Positions 35,120 through 46,829 of a DNA stretch of 64,000 bases are shown here, piece after piece. A program made the translations under genes and the position numbers. Numbering within the stretch: position 1 is the stretch's first letter; every line of letters begins with the position of its first letter. The stretch comes from Paraspadella gotoi (taxonomy: Eukaryota; Chaetognatha): assembly GCA_051294375.1 (NCBI GenBank), contig CM119270.1, positions 18,015,710-18,079,709 on the forward strand, read 5' to 3'. The notes under the pieces are model-generated. The model did no database searches, was not told the DNA's origin, and saw nothing but the letters and a program-made list of their open reading frames with translations.

Positions 35120-37977
35120 ATGAAGAATTCGACTCGACGCCGCCTGTTGGCAGTTTTCTCCGTCTGCGTCGCCATGTGCGCCCTCAACGTCAGCTCATCC
35201 TCCCTCTACGGTTACGCGCCCAACTACGTTCGCCATTTTGGAATAGCGGAGGAGAAAATAGGTAAAAGCAGCGGCGAGCTGATAGGTGAGTGATTTGACG
35301 GATAAAAGACTGTAGTGCTTAGCTTTCTATTTTTATTTAAAGTAACCTTTTGACGATTGAAAAGGCATTTTGGCTAGCAAAAAATAACTATTCTAATTTA
35401 TAATTCAAATTAAAACTAGGACTAATATTTTTATTTTTTATTTTATTTTATTTTTCATATTACATTTTTATTTAATTTATTTCTTCTTATTTATTTATAT
35501 ATTTATTTATTTATCTATTCTAATATATATTCCTTGCATTCATTATATTCACATTCCCCTAATTACTCCGCCTTTCCAGGCTTTTATTACTTCGGCGCCC
35601 TGGGCCTGTTTGGCAGTATTTCTCCGGTACTGAGCGTCGCCCATGTGCGCCCTCAACCGCAGCTCATCCTCCCTCTACGGTTACGCGCCACAACCTAGCG
35701 ATCCGCCATTTGTGAATAGCGGAGGAGGAAAATAGGGTGTAAAAAGACAGCGGCGAGCTGATAGAGTGCAACAGTGATTTGGACAGATATATAAGGACCT
35801 GTAGTTTTAGGCTTTCTCATTTTCATTTCTTAAGCTAGTAACCTTTGGGACGATTTGAAAATGGCATTTTGCTAGCAAAAAAATATACTATTCTAAATTA
35901 TTAATTTCAAATTAAAACTTAGTACTTAATATTTTATTTTTCTATTTTTATTTTTTCAGTATTACATTTTTTATTTAATTATTCCTTTCTATATTTACTT
36001 TATATCATTTATTTATTTGTCTATTCTAATATATATTTCCTTGCATTCATTATATTCACATTCCCCTAATTTACTCCGCCTTTCAGAACGCTTTTAATTA
36101 CTTCGGCCGCCCTGGCCAACATCCCTCTGGGCAGTCACATCTTCTGACCGAATGGGTCGTCGCCACCCGTTCTCGTCGCCACCCAGTCCTCGGGACGGCG
36201 CTCAGCAACGGTCGGCTTCGGCGCCGCCAAATTCTTCGTCGCGCGGAGGGTTGGCGGTTCATGGCGGTCGGCGCCTTCGGACGCGCGCGCGTTGCATCTT
36301 GGGCCGCCAGTNNNNNNNNNNNNNNNNNNNNNNNNNAGCGGATCTCTCCGATCCGAAGACGCGCGACGTCAACATGAGCGCCCTCGTCGTGGCCGTTCAA
36401 GTGGGCGTGTTGCTGGGGCCGTCCACGGCCGTTAGTCTGGCGGGTGAGTGAATGAATGAATGAATGAATGAATGAATTAATGAATAAATGAATTAAATAA
36501 TCAAATAATCTATAACTGAATGAATGAATGAAGAATAAATGAATGAATTACAGATTATACAGGAATGAAAATATCAAATAATCTATAACTGAATAAATGA
36601 ATGAATGAATGAATGAATGAATGAATGAATGAATGAATGAATGAATGAATGATTGAATGAATGAATGAATGAATGAATGAATGAATGAATGAATGAATGA
36701 TTGAATGAATGAACTAATAAATCAATGAATCTCCCTCCTTCCTCCTCCCCCTTTTTTTTTAGGCCTTCGATTGAATTCATTTCCTTTCGTCCATCTGCCT
36801 TTTCTCATTTGCGCTTTTCCAACTCTCGTTCTTTGTCTCCTCGCTTGCGACTTCTTGCAGGCGTTTTTCCGACCAGCGAAAAACGACGACGACGACGACG
36901 ACGATAACAAAAACGGCAACGACGACGAAACAAAGGATTCGAAAAACGAAGCAAAGCAGATTAGCGAAGGCAGCAACGAAACGAAGCCGCTTCTCCCGAC
37001 CAAGGAAACCAAGCCTAACTTACCTCGTCCTTCCAAACTCACCCTCTCCCTTTTTGTCGTCTTGTCGGCCTCCATAGCCTACAAAATGGCGGCCAAATGC
37101 ATCAGGGAAGCCCTGACGATTTGGGGCGGACTGTCGGCGTCGCATGGCGGTGCCGGGCTCTCGTCCGCGGCGCTGGGCCTCGTCTCCAGCGTGCCGGGCT
37201 TCTTGGTCATCCCCGTCGCTTTGTTTCTCAATCCCTGGATTAATTCAAAACTCGGGAACCGCGACGCCGCCATATTTGGCGCCGCTTTTTCGGCCCTCTT
37301 TTCCGCGTCGCTTCCGATCGTGAAGACGGCGACGCCGATTTCACAGCTGGCGCTGTCGGCGTCGATCGGCGTTCTCTTCTCGGCGCAACGGGGAGCGACG
37401 ACCATTATGTATCAGGTGAAATTATTTAGATTGTTTACATTAATTATAGTAGGTATTATTATTCTTTACGAAAACTGGATTTACAGGTAAAACAGAGATT
37501 TATAGTTCAAAAACATAATTGAATAACAGTAGATTAGTGTGAGAAAGATATAAACAACATCCAAAGTATTTATTCATTCAATAAACAAACTACTGTAACG
37601 TAGCAGGAAGCTTTCAATCAAGTGTCGAGTTTAGTTTAATTACTTCTATAGTTAGTTTGTTTAGTTAAAACTTTGTCATATATCTCCTTTCCTTCCCCTC
37701 CACCCAGAGTCTTTCCCTTCTCCTTAACGCTTGGACGCCGGTTCCATATCTCGGCATCGTTAATGGAATCGCCATGGGGTTGGGATGCCTCTTCAACTTC
37801 GGCAGTTCCATCGCGACCGGCGCCGTCATCAGCGCCAACGATTCCATCGTCATCGACAGAGAACCAACGTTTCTCGACTACGGGATGGCGTTTCTTCTCA
37901 TTGCAGGACTCTATGTTCTCATTGGTGTCGCGTTGTTGTTTGTGCCGAGAATGAAAGTCAAAGTCGGTTCGTCGTGA
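35120..37977 (+). CDS. Major-facilitator-superfamily transporter
   Basis: Exon 1 is 35120-35285 (RRLLAVFSVCVAMCALNVSS, then LYGYAPNYVRHFG; donor ATAG|GTGAGT). Exon 2 begins at 35580 (GFYYFGALGLFGSISPVL). A middle exon ends at 36443, exon 4 is 36763-37415 and the last exon 37708-37977, all in compatible phase. Features: TM1 at the start; an ADLSDPKTRDVNMSALVV segment followed by VGVLLGPSTAVSLAG, matching the family's TM4-TM5 region; a long acidic Asp/Asn loop after TM6 (typical of MFS halves); then several TMs including LGLVSSVPGFLVIPVAL and FLLIAGLYVLIGVALLF near the C-terminus. The closest impression is an MFSD8-like or drug-resistance-type importer/exporter; the substrate is unknown. The region from 35634 to 36340 is damaged: it carries a noisy second copy of exon 1 and intron 1, frameshifts and a 25-N gap. 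Confidence 0.85.
35634..36105. repeat. Noisy duplicate of transporter exon 1 and intron 1
   Basis: From CGTCGCCCATGTGCGCCCTC onward this repeats 35166-35585, through the exon, the GTGAGTG-like donor and the intron, with many one-base insertions (for example TTACGCGCCACAACC for TTACGCGCCCAAC). Real paralogues do not usually diverge by indels every 10-20 bp in introns and exons alike. An uncorrected read end is more likely. Confidence 0.85.
36312..36336. other. Assembly gap (25 N) in transporter exon
   Basis: Run of 25 N interrupting the exon that encodes the ADLSDPKTRD segment. Confidence 0.99.
36447..36725. repeat. (GAAT)n tract in transporter intron
   Basis: About 280 bp of TGAA/GAAT tetranucleotides, complementary in motif to the ATTC tract at 19815-20240. 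It begins four bases after the splice donor. Confidence 0.97.
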
Positions 37978-37989
37978 GAATCTTGAGTG

Positions 37990-40518
37990 GATACTGGATA
38001 ATGATAAACCAACTAATTGCATCCATTCACTATGTCATTCTATGTCTATTAGAGTGGAGCTCTCGGGAACAAAAATTTTATTTAAAATATATATATATAT
38101 ATATATATTTATACGTGTAGTATTTATTTATTAAGTACAAAAAATATTTTACTTATATTCTGAGAGGAACAGTGTCAGAAATTACAATATATTTGTATTT
38201 GTATTTCATCGTGATTATCCTTTCATTTCGTTGCTGTATTTAATATTAGCCTCTGCTTACTATCCTCGCATTCAGAAAAAAACTAATTTTTCCAGTATTG
38301 TTCAGTTACTATTAACAAAATTAATTTAATTTGCACCATAATATAAATTAGGCCAAAATACGGATTGGTTAAAACCATCTCCAGCTATTTCTAATCATAT
38401 AAGAGTAACATTTTTGCAACTTTTAAGAAAAAAAATCATGTCCATTTTTGTCCATTTTCACTTTCGTCTTCAAATTTGAATGTCAAGGAAAGTTGACAAT
38501 TTTTTTTATTTGGGAATTCCTTTCTTCCTTATATCTTCTTCACCCTTGAGTAAAATATTTTTCTTATCATTCATAGTTCACTTATGAATTAATTTTAAAG
38601 TTTACAAGTCAAAAAGTCGCAGTTTTAGTTTTTATTATGAATGTCGTATGTTAGTTACTGTGTTTTTATGTACATCGCAGCCCTCTTTTTGTCAATATGC
38701 TGTCGCCATTATGATTTTTGTCGGCTTTTATGAATAAAACTGTTTAAAAACATCTATTTAGTATATTTTTTTTAAAAGATTTTGTACGACATACATTAGA
38801 GAGATAAAATGACCTACTCGTCAAAGAATCATATCGAGATTAAAATAAAAAAAGTCAAGACATTCATATATAAAACCAAAAAAAAATACTGAAATCCGAA
38901 AATTGGTCTTTCACGAAGAACCTCCAAAAAAAAGTTCTCCGGTTGACACTAATTTTTTTTTCACTCAAAAAAAAAATTAAAAAAAAAAACGTGTCAAAAA
39001 AATGTTATCAACGTCGAAAATTACAGACGCTTTTTCGTTGACGAATCAGGTTAGCGTGTTTCTCACATCCCCCTCCACCGCCCCCCTTTTTCACCCCGCG
39101 TGGCGATCAATCTTTCGCTTTCACTCTCGCTCCCCGACAATCGAAGCATCTCACCGTTATCACTAATTTGCGTCATATCACATCCAATAAAAGATAATTA
39201 TTATCACGGATTTCTCGCCCGAAACGCGTCGAGGGAAATGGCAGTGATTAATGGGAGGTTCTACTCTCGAGGTTGAAAGAAAAAAAAAACTGGGGAGAGT
39301 TTTACTTGTAAGTTTTTTTTTGATATTATCAAGTGGTGAAGATATAGTACAAAATATAATTATTAATTAAGACATTTTATTCACAAAAGTGAATGAGAGA
39401 GACGGTAAGAGAGAGAGAGACTGATATCATATCTCTCTCTCTCTCTCTCTCCTCCTCCTCTCTTTCTCGTCTCTTTCTCTCTTTCTTGGTAAGTGACTCT
39501 AACGTACTCCCGCATTGACAACATATCTTTTCTCTTTTCTCTTGATATTAAAAGCGGTTTACGGCCGTCCTCACGCTTCCCCAGGGTAAGCAACATTGGG
39601 GATCGATAAAAGAGCCACAGTCATGACTGAAGGTATCATTCTCGTAGGCGTGGTGAACTTATTCAATTCCCAACTACACAATTTTTCTCATTGTCTGAAA
39701 TACCAATATCTCTTCTCAGAACTGAATCAAAGATCCACTGTGAAATGAGCCGATTGAAACGTTAAGATCCCGTTAGGAAACAACAGGATGACAGATTGCA
39801 GAAGTGACAGATGCGCCGACAGCACTGACTGAGAACAGGTGCCGCGTCCTTGGCTTCAGCTGGATGAAAACCGCGAAATCTAATCGTGCGCTCTAATTAA
39901 ATCGCTCTTGTAATCAAGTTACAGTCGTTACAGTAAGTTACATTCAATTGTAGATCTGTTAAAAGGGAGGATGTAAATGTTTCGTGGTGATTCTTTGTTT
40001 TGTTTTTTTTCTCCCTTTTTTATGTTTTTTTAATATTGTCGAGTTGTTTTTTTTCATTACATATTTATCAAATATAAGAAGATTTAAATTTTTTTTTTTT
40101 AAATTAAAAAATTTTTTTTATAAATCAGGCATAACCTTGGTCCCCAAAAAAATTACCCATTTCACCCCTTTCTCTTTACCCTTTTAGATATTATGAGGTT
40201 CTCATTAATGATTTTCTTAAAGAAAACTAGTAATATAACCTTGGGTTGTATAGATGCTCCCTCAGACAACACTAACAACCCTCTCCCATTAATAATACTT
40301 TCAGATTTAGATTATCAAAAAACAAAATTAATAATAATAAAAACATTTTAAAAAAATATAGAATTTGTAATAAATAATTATATTGCATATTATAAAATCT
40401 AAGACTTAAAATAGTGAAACAAATAATTTTGCAATTTTCATAAAAATTTTGATCCGACATCAACCTTCAGCAGCTCTGGTAATCGAAGACGGCTTTCCTC
40501 TGGGAGTGCTTCAATGAC

Positions 40519-40564
<46 letters not shown>

Positions 40565-40770
40565 TTCTCAGTTTTCATTTTCTTCAAGGTTGAATACACC
40601 TTTTCTAACTTTTTCCATGGCTACTCGACCGTTTCTTTCTCCCCCCTGAACTTAAATCAGTATCATAGGCTTTATGCCGTCTTGAACTTATTAAAGTAAT
40701 ATCAATTATAATTTTGTTAAACCCCGTCTGCTTTAGTAGCGTCTATTTCAAACATTGATTGTTTAATTCT
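37990..40770. other. Intergenic spacer
   Basis: No coding exon supported. It holds an (AT)n tract at 38085-38108, AATAAA near 38733 (a possible transporter polyadenylation signal), interrupted CT at 39431-39484 and (CT)n at 40521-40562. A segment at 39553-39605 (GTTTACGGCCGTCCTCACGC, then CATTGGGGATC) resembles 46089-46138. Confidence 0.5.
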
Positions 40771-40779
40771 AACTCAACG

Positions 40780-43700
40780 ATGGTTTTAGACGATTTGTTT
40801 TTGGCGATGTCATTGGTTATCAATGTATTTGATGTGATAAGCGACATCAAGGTCACTTGGAGGTTGGTCACTTCGGCCAGCGTTTACTTCAAGACGATCG
40901 GTTGGCTGCTGGTCTCTGTTTTGATGATCCACAATCTCATCTCCTCCATTTTTGGACTCAGTTGTCTTCTTAAAAACAAAAGGTACAATCGACTAAAAAT
41001 AATAAAGCATTGATCGCCTCACACTTTACATTGCTTTGTGATCATTAAAGTACTTCATCTTGGCTTTCTCGACTAATAATTGTTGATTATTCTATTTAAT
41101 TAAAGAAGTTAATATTCATTATTGTTTTAACATTCATTATTTCAATTGATGTTGCCTGCAGCAGGCATTGCACAGGTTCACCACAAATAAAAATATCAAT
41201 CTACTTCGAATCAAATAAGGCTATTCAATTTTTAAAACTTAATTTCAGAGATTTTGCACGACTGACGAAGAGTCCCCTCAGAATTTGGACCACCACAGTT
41301 ATTCATTGCAATTGGATTGGGGATGATACCAATTTTAATGGGATGTCATTCTGGATAAAAAGTTTGGAATACATGGTAGAAAATCTATAATTTTTTTAAT
41401 ACTTTAAATTGATTAGTCATTAGCCACTTTTTCATAATAAAATAGTCCTTACTCCTTAAAAATCGATCAGAAAGTTATAGGACGTCAAAGTCGATTGATA
41501 CAAAACATCTAACGAGAATAAATTGATTTTAATGAAGAGTCTCATTTTTTTCCTTATTATAATATATTTATAATATGAAATTAGCTGAAAAAATTCAGCA
41601 TCAAATATCAGTAAGGATAGGTGTCAACCATTTTCAACCTAAATCAAATTAAAATATTAGGGAAACTATATAGAAAAACAATCTTTTAAAAATAAAGAAA
41701 AAAGATTACCCAAGGTTAATTTCAAAGCTTTTTCACATCAAAGTTTTTTTCCTTTTGGCATCTCGTGTTAAAACAGACAAATATACACTCTTACAATTAT
41801 ATTAAGACTTTAAAGTCTTGCTATATTCTACTGCTTGAACCAATTCAAATTTTTCTTGCACCAATTGATAGCACTTTAAAAGAGCTATCTTTTTCATCTA
41901 TATTTTCTAAAAATTAAAAAAGAAATAGTGGTGTACTTAAAGCTACCTAGTGTCTACTTTTTTTTGCGCCACAGTGTATTTTAAAACAAAATAAAGATGT
42001 TGTTTGCTCGAACTTGTTAAAATAGAAATTCATGTTTGTGAATTTTATCATAACTGATAAAGTTGTTTAACAAAAAAGATTTTTCAAGCTTTTGTGTTCC
42101 AAATCAAAAAAGGAAAATGAACTATTATTGATAAGTTTTGCAATCATTGACAGGTATTTTATCTCATTTTCTAATAACTCTGTTAGCTCATTATTCTACT
42201 TTATTATTTTTTAAAACTTAAATAATATAATAAATTTCTCTATTTTTTTTTTTTTTTTTTTTGCACTTGGCTGTACTGACTGTAAAAGTTTAAAACAAAA
42301 AAAAACATATCTCAAAGGTGTTGCATTAAAACATCGCTTGGAAAGGAAATTGTATCACATCCACGTCTTATTTGAAGCCTTTCCCCAACTAATTCTTCAG
42401 ACTGCAGCCTCAGCTTTGGAGTGGACCAGAGAGTCGAGAGAAGTATGCTCTTTCTTTAACTTATATTTTTTTCTGTGTTTATATCATCGCAAATCATCAC
42501 TCTAAAAATGATGGGAAAAAATTCAATTAAAGTCATGAATGAACATGATGTAATACAAATTGTGCTGAAGCAATATAAAATATATGTTTTAGTTTTAGTT
42601 TTATTAATAAAAGTCTTTTTAGATGATTAAGAAATACATGGATTAACATTTTTAGCCGGATCTGCTTACAGCAGTTCCCGGCTCTATAATTCATTTTGTC
42701 GGTCCGTCGGTCCGCCCCCCCAATCTTGTCGGGGTTTCACAGAAATCATGTCAGAACATCGAATTATGATAAATTATGCAAANNNNNNNNNNNNNNNNNN
42801 NNNNNNNNNNNNNNNNNNNNNNNNNNNNNNNNNNNNNNNNNNNNNNNNNNNNNNNNNNNNNNNNNNNNNNNNNNNNNNNNNNTATTAATAAATAAGTAAT
42901 TAATTAATTAATAATTATTTGTTAATTAATTTTGTCATCGAGATTGTTTTGTGATTGAGAGGCGAGACAAAGTGGAAAACGATTCTGACACGAATAAAAA
43001 AAATTAATATTAATTAATTAATTATCTGATCAGCTGCTTACCGCTAATGATCGTGGGCAGATCCGGCATTGTTTGCTCAAACTTGTTTAGATATTGCTTT
43101 ACTTTGAAAATAATTTAAATGATCTTGCACAGCTGCTTATACTCTTAAAAATTAGTATCCGTGAGTTTGTGATAAAATACGATTACATCTGAAACCGGGA
43201 AAGATACATAATTCTCAAGTAAACAGAAAAAGTTATGACTATCCAAATAACGTTCTCACTTTTATCCTCTACGTACAATCGATTTACTATAGCGGTCTCG
43301 CGTTTTGGTAAAAATTCCTATGAAATTGAGCAAAATCATACCGAAAAAAAAATTAGGAATACAAAATTTGCAATCGTTCATAAAGCAAGTTTCACGCTTC
43401 ATTTCAGATCTGTTTGCCAGAATTTTTTTTCAAAACCGAATACAAAACTAACGTTGGCAAACGCTTCATCCTTAACGACGACAAAACTTTTTCAGCGAGG
43501 AACCTGAGCTGCTTCTGTCGTAATAACGGGGGAGATCCCCCCTACTATAGCTTCGTTTATAAATGTGGTTGGGTAGTCGAAAACTACTTTGCCTTAATTT
43601 CGATATCCCTTTCCACTTATAGCGTTGCCAGGGCAGCGGCCGAGTGGCGGGAAACAATCAACGTCGGGACTCGTATTCACTGGCGATGCCTTCATTCTCT

Positions 43701-44466
43701 CTGCAAATGGTTGGCAACCTTAGGAGGAGTTTTTGGCATGTCTCTGTGCTTGGCTCTAGTGTATGACAAAACGGTCTCCTTCTCCATTTGGTTCGTCTTT
43801 CTCTCTCCAGTCATCATTTTTTGCGCGTTTTCACCTCGCGAATTGAAATATCTTGTCTCAGACTTGTGGAGCTCCCAGCATCATGAGAATTGGAAATTCG
43901 GATCGTCCGCAACGCTAAACTCTTTGGTAAATATGGCCCTATTGTCTTTTTTTCTCGCGGCTGAGAAGCAAAGTGACAGAACACGGTTGAATTCTTTAAC
44001 CTGGGGAATCGGAAAGCTGAAATACGATTTGTCACCGAATTTGGTCTTCAAATTTCAATATGGAACTCAGACGACACTGAAAGAAATGTTATGTTACACA
44101 ACAGCGGGCATTGTCGATATAAAATCCTGGGCTAATATAACCTTTTTTGACTTTGAAATCAAATATGACAAACAATGCAATGAAAAATTTGAAAAAAATG
44201 ATCGTTTCAGAAAAAATGTTATGCCACCTTACATTGGTAACAACTTGGGTAATTATTATCTTTTGAGCTTTGACTATTTGATTCTTTTAGTTTTGCTAAT
44301 TTTTAATCATTTAATAAATTTTGTTCATGAAGTTATTTTTTCATTCCTAAAGGGCACCTTAAAAAAATCATTTTTTAGGTTATTTTTTCTTGTGTGTTCA
44401 ACATGTATAATTTACGTTAATTTGTATTATTTAATCTATTTAGAAGAGAATTCATCAAAGCTTTGA
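40780..44466 (+). CDS. XK-related-type multi-pass membrane protein
   Basis: Exons: 40780-40982 (start MVLDDLFLAMSLVINVFDVI; donor AAAAG|GTACAA), 41249-41375, about 42289-42442 and 43408-44466; outer junctions are in phase. The N-terminal VFDVISDIKVTW segment and the third-exon motif VLFEAFPQLILQTAASALEW match the XK/XKR family, where an acidic TM1 and a FE.FPQL.LQ helix are conserved. Later TMs include YFALISISLSTYSVARA, FSIWFVFLSPVIIFCAF and YLILLVLLIFNHLINF. XKR proteins act in plasma-membrane phospholipid scrambling or as partners of other membrane proteins; no caspase site was recognised. Exon 3 is one base out of phase (154 bp), and a nine-A run inside it is the likely sequencing error. 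A 100-N gap lies in the last intron. Assignment is by motif and topology, so moderate. Confidence 0.7.
42783..42882. other. Assembly gap (100 N)
   Basis: Run of exactly 100 N inside the last intron of the XK-related gene. Confidence 0.99.
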
Positions 44467-44745
44467 ATCATTGTGAGAAATGGCAAACTAGAGAAGCCAA
44501 ATAATGAAAACCAATTTTCTTTAATAAATATATAAGTCATGCATGTCTTTTTGATGTCTGTAACATGTTGTTTTAAAGCCGAAATTTTTTGATTTGTCTG
44601 ACAAATTACAAACGCGCAAATATTGGTATGAAGTCAGACTTTCAATCGACAATAAGCCATTTTTTAATAACATAAGAAAAAAGAACAGGTAAAAACAAAT
44701 TAATATGCACATGAAAGAATTCGGAAATTACAGGTTTTACCAACT
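44447..44745. repeat. Direct duplicate around the 44961 gap (left copy)
   Basis: The segment beginning TCATCAAAGCTTTGAATCAT, which covers the last codons and 3' flank of the XK-related gene, recurs at 45163-45470 with scattered indels. A 25-N gap (44961-44985) lies between the copies. Confidence 0.8.
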
Positions 44746-45162
44746 TTTTTAGAATACAACGCTATAATGACATATATATAAATAATAATAACAAGCTTGA
44801 CAGCAAACAATCCAAATTTATACAACTTGCCATCGGAATGTTTGCAACATGAAAATTAGTTAGATGCAAATTTGTATTTTTAAAAAAAGACTTATTAACT
44901 AAAAAGGGCTGGATTGAATTTTTTCATATGAATTATAAGGTAAAAGATTTAATAAATATANNNNNNNNNNNNNNNNNNNNNNNNNATGACTTTTGAAATT
45001 AAAGAAAATTCTGTTATAAATATCATTATTGAAATTGCCGGCCATTTTGACTTCTTGGCGAGATACGATATTTATAGCTCAAGTAAAATGAAGACAAGGC
45101 AAAAATGAAGATGGAGTTGCGCTCGCACAGGGAAGGCTGTATGTTTAAAAAGAGATATATTG

Positions 45163-45470
45163 GTCATCAAAGCTTTGAATCATTGTGAGAAATGGCAAAC
45201 TAGAGAAGCCAAATAATGAAAACCAATTTTCTTTAATAAATATATAAGTCATGCATGTCTTTTTGTGTCTTGAATGATGTTTGTATGTATGTATAGCCAA
45301 AATTTTTGATTTGTCTGACAAATTACAAACGCGCAAATATTGGTATGAAGGTCGCAACTTTCAATCGACAATAGCTTATTTTTAATAACTATAACAAAAA
45401 AGAACAGGTAAAAACAAATTAATTATGCACATAGAAAGAATTCGGAAATTACAGGTTTTACCAACTTTCT
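45163..45470. repeat. Direct duplicate around the 44961 gap (right copy)
   Basis: Right copy of the 44447-44745 segment. If one copy is false, the exon at 45493 lies close to the true 3' end of the XK-related gene. Confidence 0.8.
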
Positions 45471-45492
45471 TATCTCTCTCTTTTTTTTCAAG

Positions 45493-45795
45493 TCATTAGA
45501 TCAAAGATTGGCGATCGATGACGTCATTTACGATTTTTACAACAGAGCGTTAGTCTCGAAAATTGTGGCTCCGTTCATTGATCAAGTCAGTTTGTGTCGT
45601 GACGTTAGAATTTACGAGGATGTGAGCGATTCTATTTTTCGCGCTCATCATTTAGGCTTCACTCGTATGTGGAATTTAACTCGTCTTTATACAAATTTTC
45701 TTTTCACAATCGAACAAAATCTCGACAATAATCTCTCGTTTTTATTTTTAGCTTTTTACTTTCTCCCGATCGTTTTTTATATAAGTTTTGGATAG
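45493..45795 (+). CDS. Candidate alternative or additional 3' exon of the XK-related gene
   Basis: After a good acceptor (CTCTTTTTTTTCAAG) a 100-codon frame runs to a TAG at 45793. It starts SLDQRLAIDDVIYDFYNRAL, passes LCRDVRIYEDVSDSIFRAHH and ends in a hydrophobic helix, LSFLFLAFYFLPIVFYISF. The topology fits a membrane-protein end. It may be an exon of the gene to its left or of a fragmentary paralogue. Splice phase is 0. Confidence 0.45.
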   Translation, partial: SLDQRLAIDDVIYDFYNRALVSKIVAPFIDQVSLCRDVRIYEDVSDSIFRAHHLGFTRMWNLTRLYTNFLFTIEQNLDNNLSFLFLAFYFLPIVFYISFG

Positions 45796-45970
45796 TTGTA
45801 AATTTAGATTTGACTGTCCAAGATCTTGTATTAATGAATGATATAAAATTATGAAGTAAATACTTTAGGTAGTACTAATTCATTTTTACTGAAAAGTTTT
45901 CGTAAGGTTTTTTCAAATCAATTTACACATCAGTATTGAATTCAATTAATGAAAAGACAATTAAGTCGCA

Positions 45971-46140
45971 ATTAGGGTTACGATAACCGTTAACAGTTAA
46001 CGGTTTTTAACGGTTCAGTGCCGCTAAGAGGGCTGAACATCACCAGCAGCCGTGGAATGGGTAATGGCTAGAAACCAGGCTTGGCGATTTACGGCGTCCT
46101 TACGCTCTCCAAGGGCAGGCATTGGGTATCAAATAGTTTA
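45971..46140. mobile_element. Short dispersed element with GATAACCGTTAA end
   Basis: The segment starts TTAGGGTTACGATAACCGTTAACAG, has clustered AACGGTT palindromes and continues into a 120-bp GC-richer stretch. Part of that stretch (TTTACGGCGTCCTTACGCT to CATTGGGTATC) is shared with 39553-39605. The leading motif recurs at 46494. Confidence 0.45.
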
Positions 46141-46493
46141 TTGATACAATATACGGCGAAAAAAAAAATGGAAATGATTTTTAATAATTGTTATTTCATC
46201 ATCACCATGAAAAAATGACAATGAAGGGACTCGGATCATTGGAACAATCTCAATATATACGTAGAGTGCAAAAGTAATGAAAGGTTACGTTGAATCGTTT
46301 AACATTAAAGTAAACCAAGAGATAAAAAAGTAGTTATTGCTATTTTTGCTTCAGCTATTGTAACTGAACCTTCTGAGTACCAAATGGCTGCATAAATTGA
46401 TATATATTGGGTAAAGGAGTTGTCTCTGAGATCATAAATTCGTGCAAAAGTAGGCTGAAACTCCTTTTAGCTTTTATCTTGCATTAGCGACCT

Positions 46494-46822
46494 AGGGTTC
46501 CGATAACCGTTAATTTTGAGAAATTCTTCGCTAACCGTTAAAACTAATATTTTAACGGTTAACCGCTTTAAAAATCGGTTAATTTTATAATTTAACCTTG
46601 GTAGAGAGGAAAACAATTTATTTTGTTTTGTTTCAGCGAATTTTTAGGACATTTTTTTCGGACATGTTTTGAGTTACAATTATGGAGTCTTTACTCAGCA
46701 ATGCTGCATGATGCGTCAAATACTGAATGAAGACTCTTAATTGTTTAGAGTTGAAACATGTCTAAAAAATGTCCTAAAAATTCGTTGGAAAACAAAACAA
46801 ATAAATTGTTTTCCCTCTAAAA
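46494..46822. mobile_element. Foldback (long inverted-repeat) element
   Basis: It begins CTAGGGTTCCGATAACCGTTAA, like the element at 45971. It contains two inverted arms of roughly 95-100 bp (46603-46702 and 46721-46820) around a ~20-bp loop. For example, AAAACAATTTATTTTG pairs with CAAATAAATTGTTTT, and CGAATTTTTAGGACATTTTT with AAAAATGTCCTAAAAATTCG. No coding capacity. A MITE or foldback transposon is likely. Confidence 0.75.
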
Positions 46823-46829
46823 TTGAAAA

